This document shows, one piece after another, positions 23,985 through 32,541 of a stretch of DNA of 49,835 nucleotides. The translations under genes and the position numbers were made by a program. The notes under the pieces were generated by a model. The model was given only the letters and a program-made list of their open reading frames with translations, was not told where the DNA came from and did not search any database. This stretch comes from a virus. How positions within the stretch are numbered: position 1 is the stretch's first letter; every line of letters begins with the position of its first letter. The stretch spans positions 1 through 49,835 of IMG/VR virus record IMGVR_UViG_3300049847_000068; one strand, 5' to 3'.

Positions 23985-24580
23985 GCATCCCCCAAAATGT
24001 CGGCATAAAAAGCGTACAGCATCGAAAAGCGATGGGGAACGCTCGAACAGAAGCGAGGGCGTTCATGCTCCCGATTCTTCGCGACGCTGTCGGCCCTGAC
24101 TATGTCGGGGCGACGAGTAACGCCTACGGCCCTGAGCGCGTCGACGCCGCTTATCAGTTAACCATCGACAAAGAGACGACTCAGAACATCATCGCATTCG
24201 GACGACTCGAAGCGTTCTCATCTGAGCAGGTGCAAGGCGACATTAGGCTCGCAAACAAAGAAGCATATCGACTTTATTGGCTCCCTGTCGCATATTCAGC
24301 AAGCGAAACAGACTACTCTCATAACCCGATGGTCTTACCCTCAGAGGTCAACCCCGTGTTTCCGCAGGCTGTCGATATGATCGCGGCTGGCATGAGAATC
24401 TGGATTGCTCTCGCGTCAGGATACATACCGGGGGCATCGACAGCAGGGGCTCTCGACGCTTCGACGGTGACCGAGTTCTTCGTCGTCGACGATTACTCTG
24501 ACTCGACAGGTGATCTCGTCGAGTTCGTCGCGACTGTAGTCAGAACAGACTCTCCGCGTCGACTGGTGGCTCTAGCATGA
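23981..24580 (+). CDS. head-tail connector region protein, function unclear
   Basis: 199 residues. Not confidently recognised. Position between the adaptor and the tail-terminator-like gene suggests a head closure or stopper protein. Strand-rich with QLTIDKETTQNIIAFGRLEA and a C-terminal FFVVDDYSDS segment. Confidence 0.65.
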   Translation: MSIPQNVGIKSVQHRKAMGNARTEARAFMLPILRDAVGPDYVGATSNAYGPERVDAAYQLTIDKETTQNIIAFGRLEAFSSEQVQGDIRLANKEAYRLYWLPVAYSASETDYSHNPMVLPSEVNPVFPQAVDMIAAGMRIWIALASGYIPGASTAGALDASTVTEFFVVDDYSDSTGDLVEFVATVVRTDSPRRLVALA

Positions 24581-25050
24581 AAGAACTCGCGATTATTGAA
24601 CGATATATCTTCGGGATTCTCAAGACGAGAGCTGACGTCTACGGATGGAAAGCAGAGATCGCGCCGTTCGACGTCCCACCGCCTGACAGTCATCTCCCTA
24701 TCATCGTTCCAGCTCTGTACTTTCGCTTCGTCAGTACAGGAGATCAGAACTCGATAGGGACAGGGCCGCGGCTTCTTTCGTGGGCAGACTATGAGATCGG
24801 AGTCTTTCACGCGAGCAATACATTCGGAGCAAGTCTCAAGACGACGGGCGCGGCTGTTCCTCTTCTGACTGTTCTCACGTTCATCGACGACGCTTTTCAG
24901 AACTATACGCCGCCCATCGTTCAGCCTTCTGATGGGACGATCTACTCTTCAGAGCGACTTTGGGCTGTTCGCGTTCCTGAGCGTGGCCCTGATGGGAAGA
25001 TTTACAATCGAGACGGCGGCGTCTACCGATTCATCGTCGAGGCGACTTAG
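24577..25050 (+). CDS. putative tail terminator / tail completion protein
   Basis: 157 residues, ATG overlapping the previous stop. The start IIERYIFGILKTRADVYGW, a strand YEIGVFHASNTFGASLKTTG, and the terminal VYRFIVEA have the size, order and shape of tail terminator proteins (lambda gpU / gp17-like). Assignment rests mainly on gene order. Confidence 0.6.
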   Translation: MKELAIIERYIFGILKTRADVYGWKAEIAPFDVPPPDSHLPIIVPALYFRFVSTGDQNSIGTGPRLLSWADYEIGVFHASNTFGASLKTTGAAVPLLTVLTFIDDAFQNYTPPIVQPSDGTIYSSERLWAVRVPERGPDGKIYNRDGGVYRFIVEAT

Positions 25051-25053
25051 CCC

Positions 25054-25572
25054 TTGTCTTATGTCTCGTCTGTCAAGGTTGAGCTGAAGAAGCTCGATCA
25101 TCTATCAAACACCATCGCGAAGACAGTGATCGACGCTTCTGCTCGCGAGCTGGCTGTCGAAGTTCTTCGTCGCTCGATGGTCTTCTTAGAACAACAGGTA
25201 TACACTCGACCGAACGCTCAAGTCACGTCAGAGAAGACGTCGACGACACCTGAGCCGACGGGTGCGATGATGAACAGCGGATATATCAGAACGTTCACAG
25301 GAGAGCTTCCTGTCGGTGCGAAAGACGAGAAAGCCGCGATGTCGTCAGCTCGTTCGAAGAACGCGAACGTCACATTCGGGCAAGCTCCCCCCGGCCCTCA
25401 TCGACTGGGGCAAGCTCAGGTTCTTTTCGCGGTAGAATACGCGCTCTATGTCGAGATGGGGACGATACTCGGCATGGTCGCTCGACCGTATCTTCGACCT
25501 GCCGCTGACGAAGTCCAACAGTTCGCAGAGAGGTTCGTCATCGCAAAGCTCAAAGCCGCAGGATTCTCTTAA
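25054..25572 (+). CDS. HK97 gp10-like tail component
   Basis: 172 residues from TTG 25054. VLFAVEYALYVEMGTI followed by VARPYLRPAADEVQQF matches the conserved YA-x-x-V-E-x-GT ... PFLRPA block of the gp10/minor tail family. The N-terminal region (ARELAVEVLRRSMVFLE) is helical, as in that family. Confidence 0.78.
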   Translation: MSYVSSVKVELKKLDHLSNTIAKTVIDASARELAVEVLRRSMVFLEQQVYTRPNAQVTSEKTSTTPEPTGAMMNSGYIRTFTGELPVGAKDEKAAMSSARSKNANVTFGQAPPGPHRLGQAQVLFAVEYALYVEMGTILGMVARPYLRPAADEVQQFAERFVIAKLKAAGFS

Positions 25573-25573
25573 A

Positions 25574-28500
25574 ATGCCCACGAAGACACTCGTTCCGACT
25601 ATTGCAAACGCGCTAGGAAGCTGGTCTGACGGCTTCAACTCGCTAGGCTACTATATTGACGGGCGCGGCGCGTATAACAGCGGAGCTGGCTTCCTAGCCG
25701 TCACGAACATGACAGGGCGTTTCGACTTGTCGACAGCAGACAGCGTCGCGGGCTTCGTGATCGACGTCGTCGCTCGATTGAATACGTCGCTCGCTGTTAA
25801 CGATACATTCACTGAGCCCGGTGTTTGGCTTCACAATCACGACGGAGAGATCAACGCTGATTGGCGTCGACCGTTTACAGGAGCAGACCCATCATATCAG
25901 GGGCTGAACGCTGAGGGCAGAACATACTACGCGGCTCAAAACGGAAGCGGCCCGACGACGAACGGAGCTGAACACTTCCTGAATCAGTTCGTTCCTGCTT
26001 CTGCTGACTACGCTGTCGAAGCTCGAATCGCCGCCGCTTCGGACGGAGGCTCAGGCGAATACGCGGAGATTTACGCGAGAGCAACGACGCCTTACTCGTT
26101 TTACATTCTCCAGTACGACGAAGGGGCGAACACATGGCGACTAGGAGTCTGGAACGCTGGGGCTCGTCTAGTCGGTCAGATGACTCAGCTCGCGTCATAC
26201 GCTGGCGACGTGATCTCTTCGCCCGGATCGAGGCTCGCGAAGCTCGAAGTTCAAGGGACGTCTATCAAAGGGTATGTCGACGGGGTTCTTCGAATGTCAG
26301 CGACTGACGCGACAATCGCTTCTGCAGGATATCCGGGGCTTCGTCTCGACGCTGGTGCAAGTCGAGTTTACGGCGTAGTCGTTACAGCTCTTTACGATCT
26401 AGGCTCAGCGAAGACAGTGACGCGAGTCAGAAAGCGAATCGGCTGGCTCGACAACGCTCAAGTCGAGATTATCATCGAGGGTTCAAACGACGGGACGTCA
26501 TGGGTCAACGCCTATACGGGGATTGCTGTCGCAGGGCCTCCGGGTACAGGCTCGTTTCAATGGCTCAGCGAGTTCGACACTACCGATATTACAGGAACAG
26601 CGTATCGCTATTGGCGAACATACGTCTATGACCCATCGACAACGGGGGCAGACGCAAGAATCGGAGACTTTCGACTCTATGTCGGCGGCGTTCTCGTCGA
26701 CGATCTCGACGTCGGCGTCGCGATGCGATACGGTCACAGGGTGGGTTCAACAGCTCATAACTGGTCAGAAGGTACGTCGACAGCTCTCTTCGAAGACAAC
26801 TCAGTCGGCGACAACTCGACATACATCGGAGGCACGATCTCAGGCGGTGGAATCGACCAGCAAGGTCTTCAGTTCGACACGTTTACAGTGTCGGACATCG
26901 TAAGCGGTTCTTTGAACGTCTATTTATCAGCGAATGGAACAACTGCAAGAGGTAACGCGAAGAACGTCATCTTGTCGTCGTCTTTCCAGACCTATCAACT
27001 CGGCGCGGCGAGCGACTTATGGGGTGGGGCATGGTCTGCTGACGACGTCAGAAGTCTTCTGTTCGGGCTACTGCTCGAACGGGGTTCAGTCGGATCGCTC
27101 GTCGAAGTCGACGCCATTCGTGCCACAATATATCACACGACGTACGGGAGTTCAAAAATGCCATTAAGAGAACAGGTCAGACAACAAATTCTAATCGGTC
27201 GAGAAGTCGGAACGAACGCCGCTCAGACTCTAACAATCACAGGAACGCCAACAGGCGGCACGTTCAAACTAACATTCAACGGAATCGAAACCGCTACGAT
27301 TGCATATAACGCGGCGGCGGCGGCTGTTCAGTCAGCTCTCGAAGCTATATCGACAATCGGAACGAATAACGTCTCATGCTCTGGCGGTGCATTGCCCGCG
27401 ACGCCTGTCATCATCACGTTCGTAAACCAGCTCGCGGCAGAACCCCAGAATCTTATCACTGTAACAAGTCCTGCATTTACAGGCGGCTCGTCTCCTGCTG
27501 GCGCGGTCACGAACACGACTACGGGCATTCGAGCTGTCGGGGCTGGCGCAACAGCGTCGATCAGGCTTCGACATACGCGGATGCAAATTCAGCCGTCGCC
27601 TGAGTTCGTCACTCATCGACCTGCTGGCGAAAAGCTGACGAATCATCAACTCGTCGTAAAAGAAGGCTCAGAAGCAAGCATCGACGGGCTCCCGACTTAT
27701 GACGAGATGGGCTGGCTCTTGTCGAGTCAGATCGCTCGACCTAACACGTCGACGCTTCAGACGTCAGTCGCATATCGACATGTATTCGCGTTCGACAATC
27801 GAGTTCGAGACGGCATCGCGACGTTTCAAGCAGAGTATGGAGATCAGTTCGCTCGCGCTCATAGAGTAAAGGGTCTGATCGTCAACTCTTTGAAGCTCGG
27901 CCTTCGTCAAGACGGCGTCGATCTCGGCGGCTCAGCTATCGCTCGAATCTTAGAAGATGGGATCGCGATGAACCCCGGAGTCGCAACGGTGCAAACGTTC
28001 GCGATGTCAGGTACAGGAACGTTTACGCTACGCTGGAAAGGCCAAGAAACGGCTGTTCTCAACGCCGCGACAGAAACGTCAGGAACTCTTCAGACCGCTC
28101 TCAGGGCGTTGGCAGGTATCAACAACTCGACTCAGCTGACTGTCACAGGCGCAGGAACCCCGTTCACGATCACTTTTGGAAACGGCGCGGGTGGCCCCTT
28201 CTTGGGCTTCCCTCAGCCGCTACTTGAGATCAGAACGATCAGTGGCTCTCCTGCTGTTACGATGACGATGACGACTCGCGGCGGTTACACTGACTTCCCC
28301 GGCGTGGTCATCTTGCCTCGACATATTGAATACTTCTTGTCGACGACGCTCGCGGCTCTTTCATCGTCGAAGCTGACGGACGCTTTCTCGACTTCGTTCG
28401 AAATGGCGAATCGAGCTATGCCCGTATACAATCTCGACAGAAGCGAGACGAGCTGGTTCAACTATGCAGAGAAGAGCGATATCGACATCAAGTTCGGTCT

Positions 28501-28777
28501 GGTCGCTCATGCTCAGAGTTCAGCCATGCAGTTCTTGACTCAGGCTCGAAGCGATACGATTCTCTTTCAGAGGATTCTAGCTACAGGCCCATTGATCGGA
28601 GCGTCAGCGTTTCCGCATCGACTTCAGATCGACTGTCCTGTCAAAATATCGAAGTTCGGGCCGTTCGAAGACAACCAAGAAGTCTACGCTTTCGACTATG
28701 AACTCGACGGCTGTCAAGACGACGCGACGAATACAAGTCTCGTTGTCACTCTCGACAACGGCGTCGCTTCTTACTAG
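25574..28777 (+). CDS. tail tube protein fused to a large N-terminal carbohydrate-binding-like region
   Basis: 1067 residues from ATG 25574; upstream in-frame codons overlap the previous gene. Residues ~1-280 look like a concanavalin-type jelly roll (VEARIAAASDGGSGEYAEIY ... RLAKLEVQGTSIKGYVDGVL). Residues ~280-375 look like an F5/8-type C domain (VEIIIEGSNDGTSW ... YRYWRTYVYD). Residues ~380-525 are another beta-sandwich ending VDAIRATIYHTTYG. From residue 529 (MPLREQVRQQILIGREVGTN) a major tail protein begins, with an Ig-like domain inserted at ~550-650 and another at ~805-905 (nt 27989-28290). Tube core includes KEGSEASIDGLPTYDEMGWL. A hairpin follows the stop. An internal start is likely (next entry). 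Confidence 0.75.
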   Translation: MPTKTLVPTIANALGSWSDGFNSLGYYIDGRGAYNSGAGFLAVTNMTGRFDLSTADSVAGFVIDVVARLNTSLAVNDTFTEPGVWLHNHDGEINADWRRPFTGADPSYQGLNAEGRTYYAAQNGSGPTTNGAEHFLNQFVPASADYAVEARIAAASDGGSGEYAEIYARATTPYSFYILQYDEGANTWRLGVWNAGARLVGQMTQLASYAGDVISSPGSRLAKLEVQGTSIKGYVDGVLRMSATDATIASAGYPGLRLDAGASRVYGVVVTALYDLGSAKTVTRVRKRIGWLDNAQVEIIIEGSNDGTSWVNAYTGIAVAGPPGTGSFQWLSEFDTTDITGTAYRYWRTYVYDPSTTGADARIGDFRLYVGGVLVDDLDVGVAMRYGHRVGSTAHNWSEGTSTALFEDNSVGDNSTYIGGTISGGGIDQQGLQFDTFTVSDIVSGSLNVYLSANGTTARGNAKNVILSSSFQTYQLGAASDLWGGAWSADDVRSLLFGLLLERGSVGSLVEVDAIRATIYHTTYGSSKMPLREQVRQQILIGREVGTNAAQTLTITGTPTGGTFKLTFNGIETATIAYNAAAAAVQSALEAISTIGTNNVSCSGGALPATPVIITFVNQLAAEPQNLITVTSPAFTGGSSPAGAVTNTTTGIRAVGAGATASIRLRHTRMQIQPSPEFVTHRPAGEKLTNHQLVVKEGSEASIDGLPTYDEMGWLLSSQIARPNTSTLQTSVAYRHVFAFDNRVRDGIATFQAEYGDQFARAHRVKGLIVNSLKLGLRQDGVDLGGSAIARILEDGIAMNPGVATVQTFAMSGTGTFTLRWKGQETAVLNAATETSGTLQTALRALAGINNSTQLTVTGAGTPFTITFGNGAGGPFLGFPQPLLEIRTISGSPAVTMTMTTRGGYTDFPGVVILPRHIEYFLSTTLAALSSSKLTDAFSTSFEMANRAMPVYNLDRSETSWFNYAEKSDIDIKFGLVAHAQSSAMQFLTQARSDTILFQRILATGPLIGASAFPHRLQIDCPVKISKFGPFEDNQEVYAFDYELDGCQDDATNTSLVVTLDNGVASY
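27158..28777 (+). CDS. major tail (tube) protein from a nested internal start
   Basis: ATG 27158 is in frame, and GGGAG at 27146-27150 ends 7 bp before it. It gives a 539-residue protein beginning exactly where the tail tube homology begins. In most phages the tube is an independent abundant protein, so I infer that this start supplies most tube subunits and that the long form is a minor, displayed variant. Confidence 0.6.
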   Translation: MPLREQVRQQILIGREVGTNAAQTLTITGTPTGGTFKLTFNGIETATIAYNAAAAAVQSALEAISTIGTNNVSCSGGALPATPVIITFVNQLAAEPQNLITVTSPAFTGGSSPAGAVTNTTTGIRAVGAGATASIRLRHTRMQIQPSPEFVTHRPAGEKLTNHQLVVKEGSEASIDGLPTYDEMGWLLSSQIARPNTSTLQTSVAYRHVFAFDNRVRDGIATFQAEYGDQFARAHRVKGLIVNSLKLGLRQDGVDLGGSAIARILEDGIAMNPGVATVQTFAMSGTGTFTLRWKGQETAVLNAATETSGTLQTALRALAGINNSTQLTVTGAGTPFTITFGNGAGGPFLGFPQPLLEIRTISGSPAVTMTMTTRGGYTDFPGVVILPRHIEYFLSTTLAALSSSKLTDAFSTSFEMANRAMPVYNLDRSETSWFNYAEKSDIDIKFGLVAHAQSSAMQFLTQARSDTILFQRILATGPLIGASAFPHRLQIDCPVKISKFGPFEDNQEVYAFDYELDGCQDDATNTSLVVTLDNGVASY

Positions 28778-28793
28778 CGACCCTCGACTTTCT

Positions 28794-28827
28794 GAGCCTG
28801 AAGATACGTAAAAAGCTCTTCAGGCTC
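28794..28827 (+). terminator. 10-bp hairpin after the tail tube gene
   Basis: GAGCCTGAAG (28794-28803) pairs with CTTCAGGCTC (28818-28827), 14-base loop, no T-run after it. Same style as the hairpins after the capsid gene and the 10147 gene. Confidence 0.65.
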
Positions 28828-28862
28828 TCGACGAATCCCCCTAAAATCTCACAGGAACAAAT

Positions 28863-29255
28863 ATGCCTACACTCAAATCTATTCTTCGCCCGTTCGAGAC
28901 TGTCGCGGTGTCGTTCGGGTCAGAGAACGTCTCGGTCACGTTTCGCCCTCAGTATCTAACACCTGAGTTCGAAGACAAGCTCAAGGGGCTTAACGAAGAA
29001 GACAAGGCTACAGAAGCCTTTCTGTCGATGTTTATCAGCTTGATCGACTCATGGGACTTGAAGCTCGATGACGAAGACAAGAGCCCCATTCCGATCACGC
29101 TCAAAGCTCTGAAGTCTATCCCTTACGATGTACTAGGCGAGATACTTGACAAAGTTCAGGAGGCCGCAACCCCAAAATCCAAGAAGGGAGCGAACTCAGA
29201 CGATACATCGCTTCCTCTGGACGATTCGGATCAGTTCCCGACTGGTACGGACTAA
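28863..29255 (+). CDS. tail assembly chaperone, short form (lambda gpG-like)
   Basis: 130 residues. Small, acidic, between tail tube and tape measure: the invariant position of gpG. The opening LKSILRPFETVAVSFGSENVS and helical core (DKATEAFLSMFISLIDSWDL) fit the chaperone family. The slippery heptamer C CCA AAA at 29171-29177 is in the correct phase to allow a -1 shift into the overlapping frame. Confidence 0.85.
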   Translation: MPTLKSILRPFETVAVSFGSENVSVTFRPQYLTPEFEDKLKGLNEEDKATEAFLSMFISLIDSWDLKLDDEDKSPIPITLKALKSIPYDVLGEILDKVQEAATPKSKKGANSDDTSLPLDDSDQFPTGTD

Positions 29256-29413
29256 TCAGAGCGGCGAAGTATCTCGGCGTTCCTCCGTGGGAACTCGCGA
29301 AGAAGCCGCTTTACTGGAAACAAGTCGCGATGCTCGCTGAAGCGGCAGAAGCGAACGGAAGAGCAGACGCGCAAAGAGCCGCTGAGAAGAAGATGAAACC
29401 TGTATCGTCCTGA
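28863..29413 (+). CDS. tail assembly chaperone, -1 frameshift product (lambda gpGT-like)
   Basis: Reading 105 codons in frame, then slipping -1 at C CCA AAA (29171-29177), continues without stops to TGA 29411-29413, about 183 residues. The extension reads ELRRYIASSGRFGSVPDWYG then LIRAAKYLGVPPWELAKKPL and YW, with the VPPWELA motif of T-type extensions. No independent start precedes this extension. G and GT together recruit tube subunits around the tape measure. Confidence 0.85.
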
Positions 29414-29432
29414 CACGTAGGAAGTATTCAAA

Positions 29433-32400
29433 ATGTCGTCGACCGTTGCTAGAATATCAGCTGAAATTGATCTCAAAGATCGACTGACTAAGCCCCTCAA
29501 AGACGCGGGGACGAACGTCAAGAAGTTCGCTGACAAAGCTGACGCTGATCTCAAACGGTTCAGCGAATCAGCGGCTAAGTCTTGGAAGTCGTTCGGCGAA
29601 CACATGGGCGTAGCCGCCAAGAAAGCTCAGGTCGCGGGTCTTGCTCTTTCTGTCGGCGTCACTGCTCCGCTCGCCGCCATGGCGGCGAAGGCAGTCAAGA
29701 GCGCGTCAGACTTGAACGAATCGTTCACGAAGACCGAGCAAGTCTTCGGGAAAGCGTCAGCAAGTGTCGTGGCCTTCTCGGAGGCGAGCGGAAACGCGAT
29801 GGGGCTGTCAAAACAAGCCGCGCTCGACTACGCTTCGTCATTCGGTCTTATTCTCGAAGCAGGGGGCAAAACAGAAGAACAGTCAGCTCGAATGAGCCTC
29901 GTCTTGTCAAAACTGTCAGCCGACCTCGCGTCGTTCTATAATGTCGACGTCTCAGAAGCGGCTCTGAAGATCAAAAGCGGGCTGGTCGGAGAAGCTGAGC
30001 CTCTCAGGGCGTTCGGTGTCTTGCTGTCTGAAACTGCTGTCAAAGCCCGCGCTCTCGCGATGGGGTTCACTCTTCAAGCGGGACAGCTATCAGAAGCGGC
30101 GAAGGTTCAAGCTCGATACGCTATCATTCTCGATCAGACGAAGAAGGCTCAGGGTGACTTTGCTCGAACAAGCGACGGGCTCGCGAACTCGTCTCGAATC
30201 GTCAAGGCGAACCTTGCTGATCTCTCTGCTGAGCTAGGGACTGTTCTTTTGCCGTATGCTCAAGGGGCTGTCAAGTGGATAAGTTCTCTCGTCGAAAAGT
30301 TCAAGGCTCTTTCCCCTGCTCAGAAGACGCTCGCTGTCTCGATGCTCGCTATCGCGGCGGTTACAGGGCCAGTTCTCGTCGCGCTCGGCGCGATAGGGAA
30401 CATGGTGTCAGCATACGCGGCGATGACGACAGCGTCGGCGGCGGCAGGTGTCGCGTCAATCGGGCTCAAAGCGACGCTGATCGGCTTTCTCGTTCCGCTT
30501 GCAGAGATCATCGCTGTCGGTGCGGCTGTCGCGCTCGTCATCTACGGGCTGAAGAAAGCGTTCGACTATCTCACTGGCGCGTCTGAAAATGCGGCTGGCG
30601 CGATTCAAGACGAGATCAACGCAAGCACGGCTTCAATCAGAGCGAAAGCAGAGAACACTCAAAAGACAGCAGAGCTTTCGCGAGAGTACGAGATACTGCT
30701 GAACAAGAAGAAGCGAACAGCGACAGAAACTGAGCGGCTGAACAAGCTGTTCAGCGAGATCGCGGCGACGAACCCTGATCTCGTCAAAGGCTACAACGCC
30801 CAAGGCGAAGCGATTCACGGCTTAACTAAGAGCTACTACGACTTGGCAAATGCGGCGTCGACAGCGGCAGAAGAACAGCGAAAGTCGCTCTTGACAGCTA
30901 CGTTCACGCCAAAGCTCGACTCGATCTTGACAGCATTGTCAGACGCAAGAGCGAAGCGAGACGACATTGTCGCAAACGGAGTTCCTGTAACGACAGGTCA
31001 GCGTCCTGATACTTATGGCGTCGCTGTTCGATTGGCGAAGTCTGGAGCAGAATACAATCAAGCTCTAGGGCAAGCGACGACGACGCTTCGCGACCTTGAG
31101 ACTCAAGCGGCGGCTGTCCGAGAGCAGATCAAGTCGGCGTCAAGAGCTTCGAAGCTTCTCGGCCCTATCGGTGACGGCTCAGGTGGAGTCAGCAGTACAG
31201 GCTCAGGCAACAAGCATGGCGGCAAGAATCTCGAAGACGTCGCGCCGCTCAACCCGTTTGACGCTGACCCAACTCTTCGAGATCGCATGGAGGCGATGAA
31301 GAAGCTGATCGAAGATACCGCTCAAGCGACTCGCGACCTCGTCATCGCTCGAATGAAAGCGTCGGGCGCGGCTATCGGTGATCTCATATCGATGGAGCGA
31401 TTCGGCAAGCTATACAGCGAGCTAACAACCGACGAAGAGAAAGCGTTCGTACATCGAACTCGCGACTTGCAAGTCTTTCAGACTGAACAAGAAGCTCTCT
31501 CGAAAGCGACTGAAGAGAACGTTCAGCGATTGCAAGCCGCTCAGCGAGCAAGAGAAGAGCTGAACAAAAGCGTCTTCGCTTCTGCTTCGGCGTACAAAGC
31601 AGAGAGGGAGCAACTTTACTTCACCACTGAACTTGACAAAGCAAGATGGGAGATCACTTCTGGCGGTCTTCGCGAAGCGACGAATCTGTCAAAGGCGTTC
31701 TATCTGACTCAAGCGGCTCTTCTCGATCAGAGCAGGCAAGCGAAAGACGCTGTCGCTCGATGGGCGGCGTATTGGTCGAAGATCGTCACTGACAATAAAG
31801 AATGGATTAAGTCTCAGAGGGCGACGGCGAATGAGCGGTATCAAGACTATATCAAAGAGCTGACGAAAGACCTTCTCAAGCTGAGCGGGGCTCAGAACAA
31901 GGTTCTTACGTCAGAGCTGTTCGATCAGTTCAAGGGCGCGGGAGCAGGTATGCCGGGACTTCAAGGGGCTCTTCAAGTGATGAAGATGGTCAAGAAAGTC
32001 ATGGACGATATCAAGCGAAACAAAGACATCGAAGAGAAGCTGGCTGTCATTCAGAAGATCGCTCGCGGTATCGAAGACATATTCAACAAAGCCCTAAACG
32101 ATCTTCTTGAGAACGGGTTCAAGAACTTCTTTCAGTCTGTTCTCGACGGTTTCAGAAACTTAGCGAGGGAGATGGCTATTCAGTTCCTTAAAATGCAACT
32201 GATGCGGGCTCTTCTATGGGGCGTCGGTGCGTTATTCGGCTCTGGCGCGAGAGCAGATATGCGAAACGGGATACCGGGGCTCGCGACAGGCGGGCAAGCG
32301 TTCGCAGGTCAGCCGTATCTAGTCGGCGAACGAGGCCCTGAGCTGTTCGTTCCTGACGTCGCGGGTCAAGTTCATCGAAACGATGAGGGCGCGTCTCGAA

Positions 32401-32540
32401 ACGCAAAGACAGACAGCTCGACTCATGTCGTCATCAATATGTCGGTTCCGAACTACAGCGCGTTTCGAAAGTCCGAGACTCAGATGATCGCTCAGGTATT
32501 TGGTCGAGCGGCAAGAGCGCAAGCGAGGCAGGGTAGATAA
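29433..32540 (+). CDS. tape measure protein
   Basis: 1035 residues, the longest tail gene of normal type. N-terminal coiled coil (LTKPLKDAGTNVKKFADKAD), a hydrophobic block at about residues 290-385 (AVSMLAIAAVTGPVLVALGA, LIGFLVPLAEIIAVGAAVAL), a charged helical middle and a C-terminal FATGGQ-like segment (GLATGGQAFAGQPYLVGERG followed by PELFVP) common at the end of tape measures. It sets tail length; at ~0.15 nm per residue this predicts about 150 nm. Start ATG 29433, 19 bp after the GT stop. Confidence 0.95.
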   Translation: MSSTVARISAEIDLKDRLTKPLKDAGTNVKKFADKADADLKRFSESAAKSWKSFGEHMGVAAKKAQVAGLALSVGVTAPLAAMAAKAVKSASDLNESFTKTEQVFGKASASVVAFSEASGNAMGLSKQAALDYASSFGLILEAGGKTEEQSARMSLVLSKLSADLASFYNVDVSEAALKIKSGLVGEAEPLRAFGVLLSETAVKARALAMGFTLQAGQLSEAAKVQARYAIILDQTKKAQGDFARTSDGLANSSRIVKANLADLSAELGTVLLPYAQGAVKWISSLVEKFKALSPAQKTLAVSMLAIAAVTGPVLVALGAIGNMVSAYAAMTTASAAAGVASIGLKATLIGFLVPLAEIIAVGAAVALVIYGLKKAFDYLTGASENAAGAIQDEINASTASIRAKAENTQKTAELSREYEILLNKKKRTATETERLNKLFSEIAATNPDLVKGYNAQGEAIHGLTKSYYDLANAASTAAEEQRKSLLTATFTPKLDSILTALSDARAKRDDIVANGVPVTTGQRPDTYGVAVRLAKSGAEYNQALGQATTTLRDLETQAAAVREQIKSASRASKLLGPIGDGSGGVSSTGSGNKHGGKNLEDVAPLNPFDADPTLRDRMEAMKKLIEDTAQATRDLVIARMKASGAAIGDLISMERFGKLYSELTTDEEKAFVHRTRDLQVFQTEQEALSKATEENVQRLQAAQRAREELNKSVFASASAYKAEREQLYFTTELDKARWEITSGGLREATNLSKAFYLTQAALLDQSRQAKDAVARWAAYWSKIVTDNKEWIKSQRATANERYQDYIKELTKDLLKLSGAQNKVLTSELFDQFKGAGAGMPGLQGALQVMKMVKKVMDDIKRNKDIEEKLAVIQKIARGIEDIFNKALNDLLENGFKNFFQSVLDGFRNLAREMAIQFLKMQLMRALLWGVGALFGSGARADMRNGIPGLATGGQAFAGQPYLVGERGPELFVPDVAGQVHRNDEGASRNAKTDSSTHVVINMSVPNYSAFRKSETQMIAQVFGRAARAQARQGR

Positions 32541-32541
32541 T

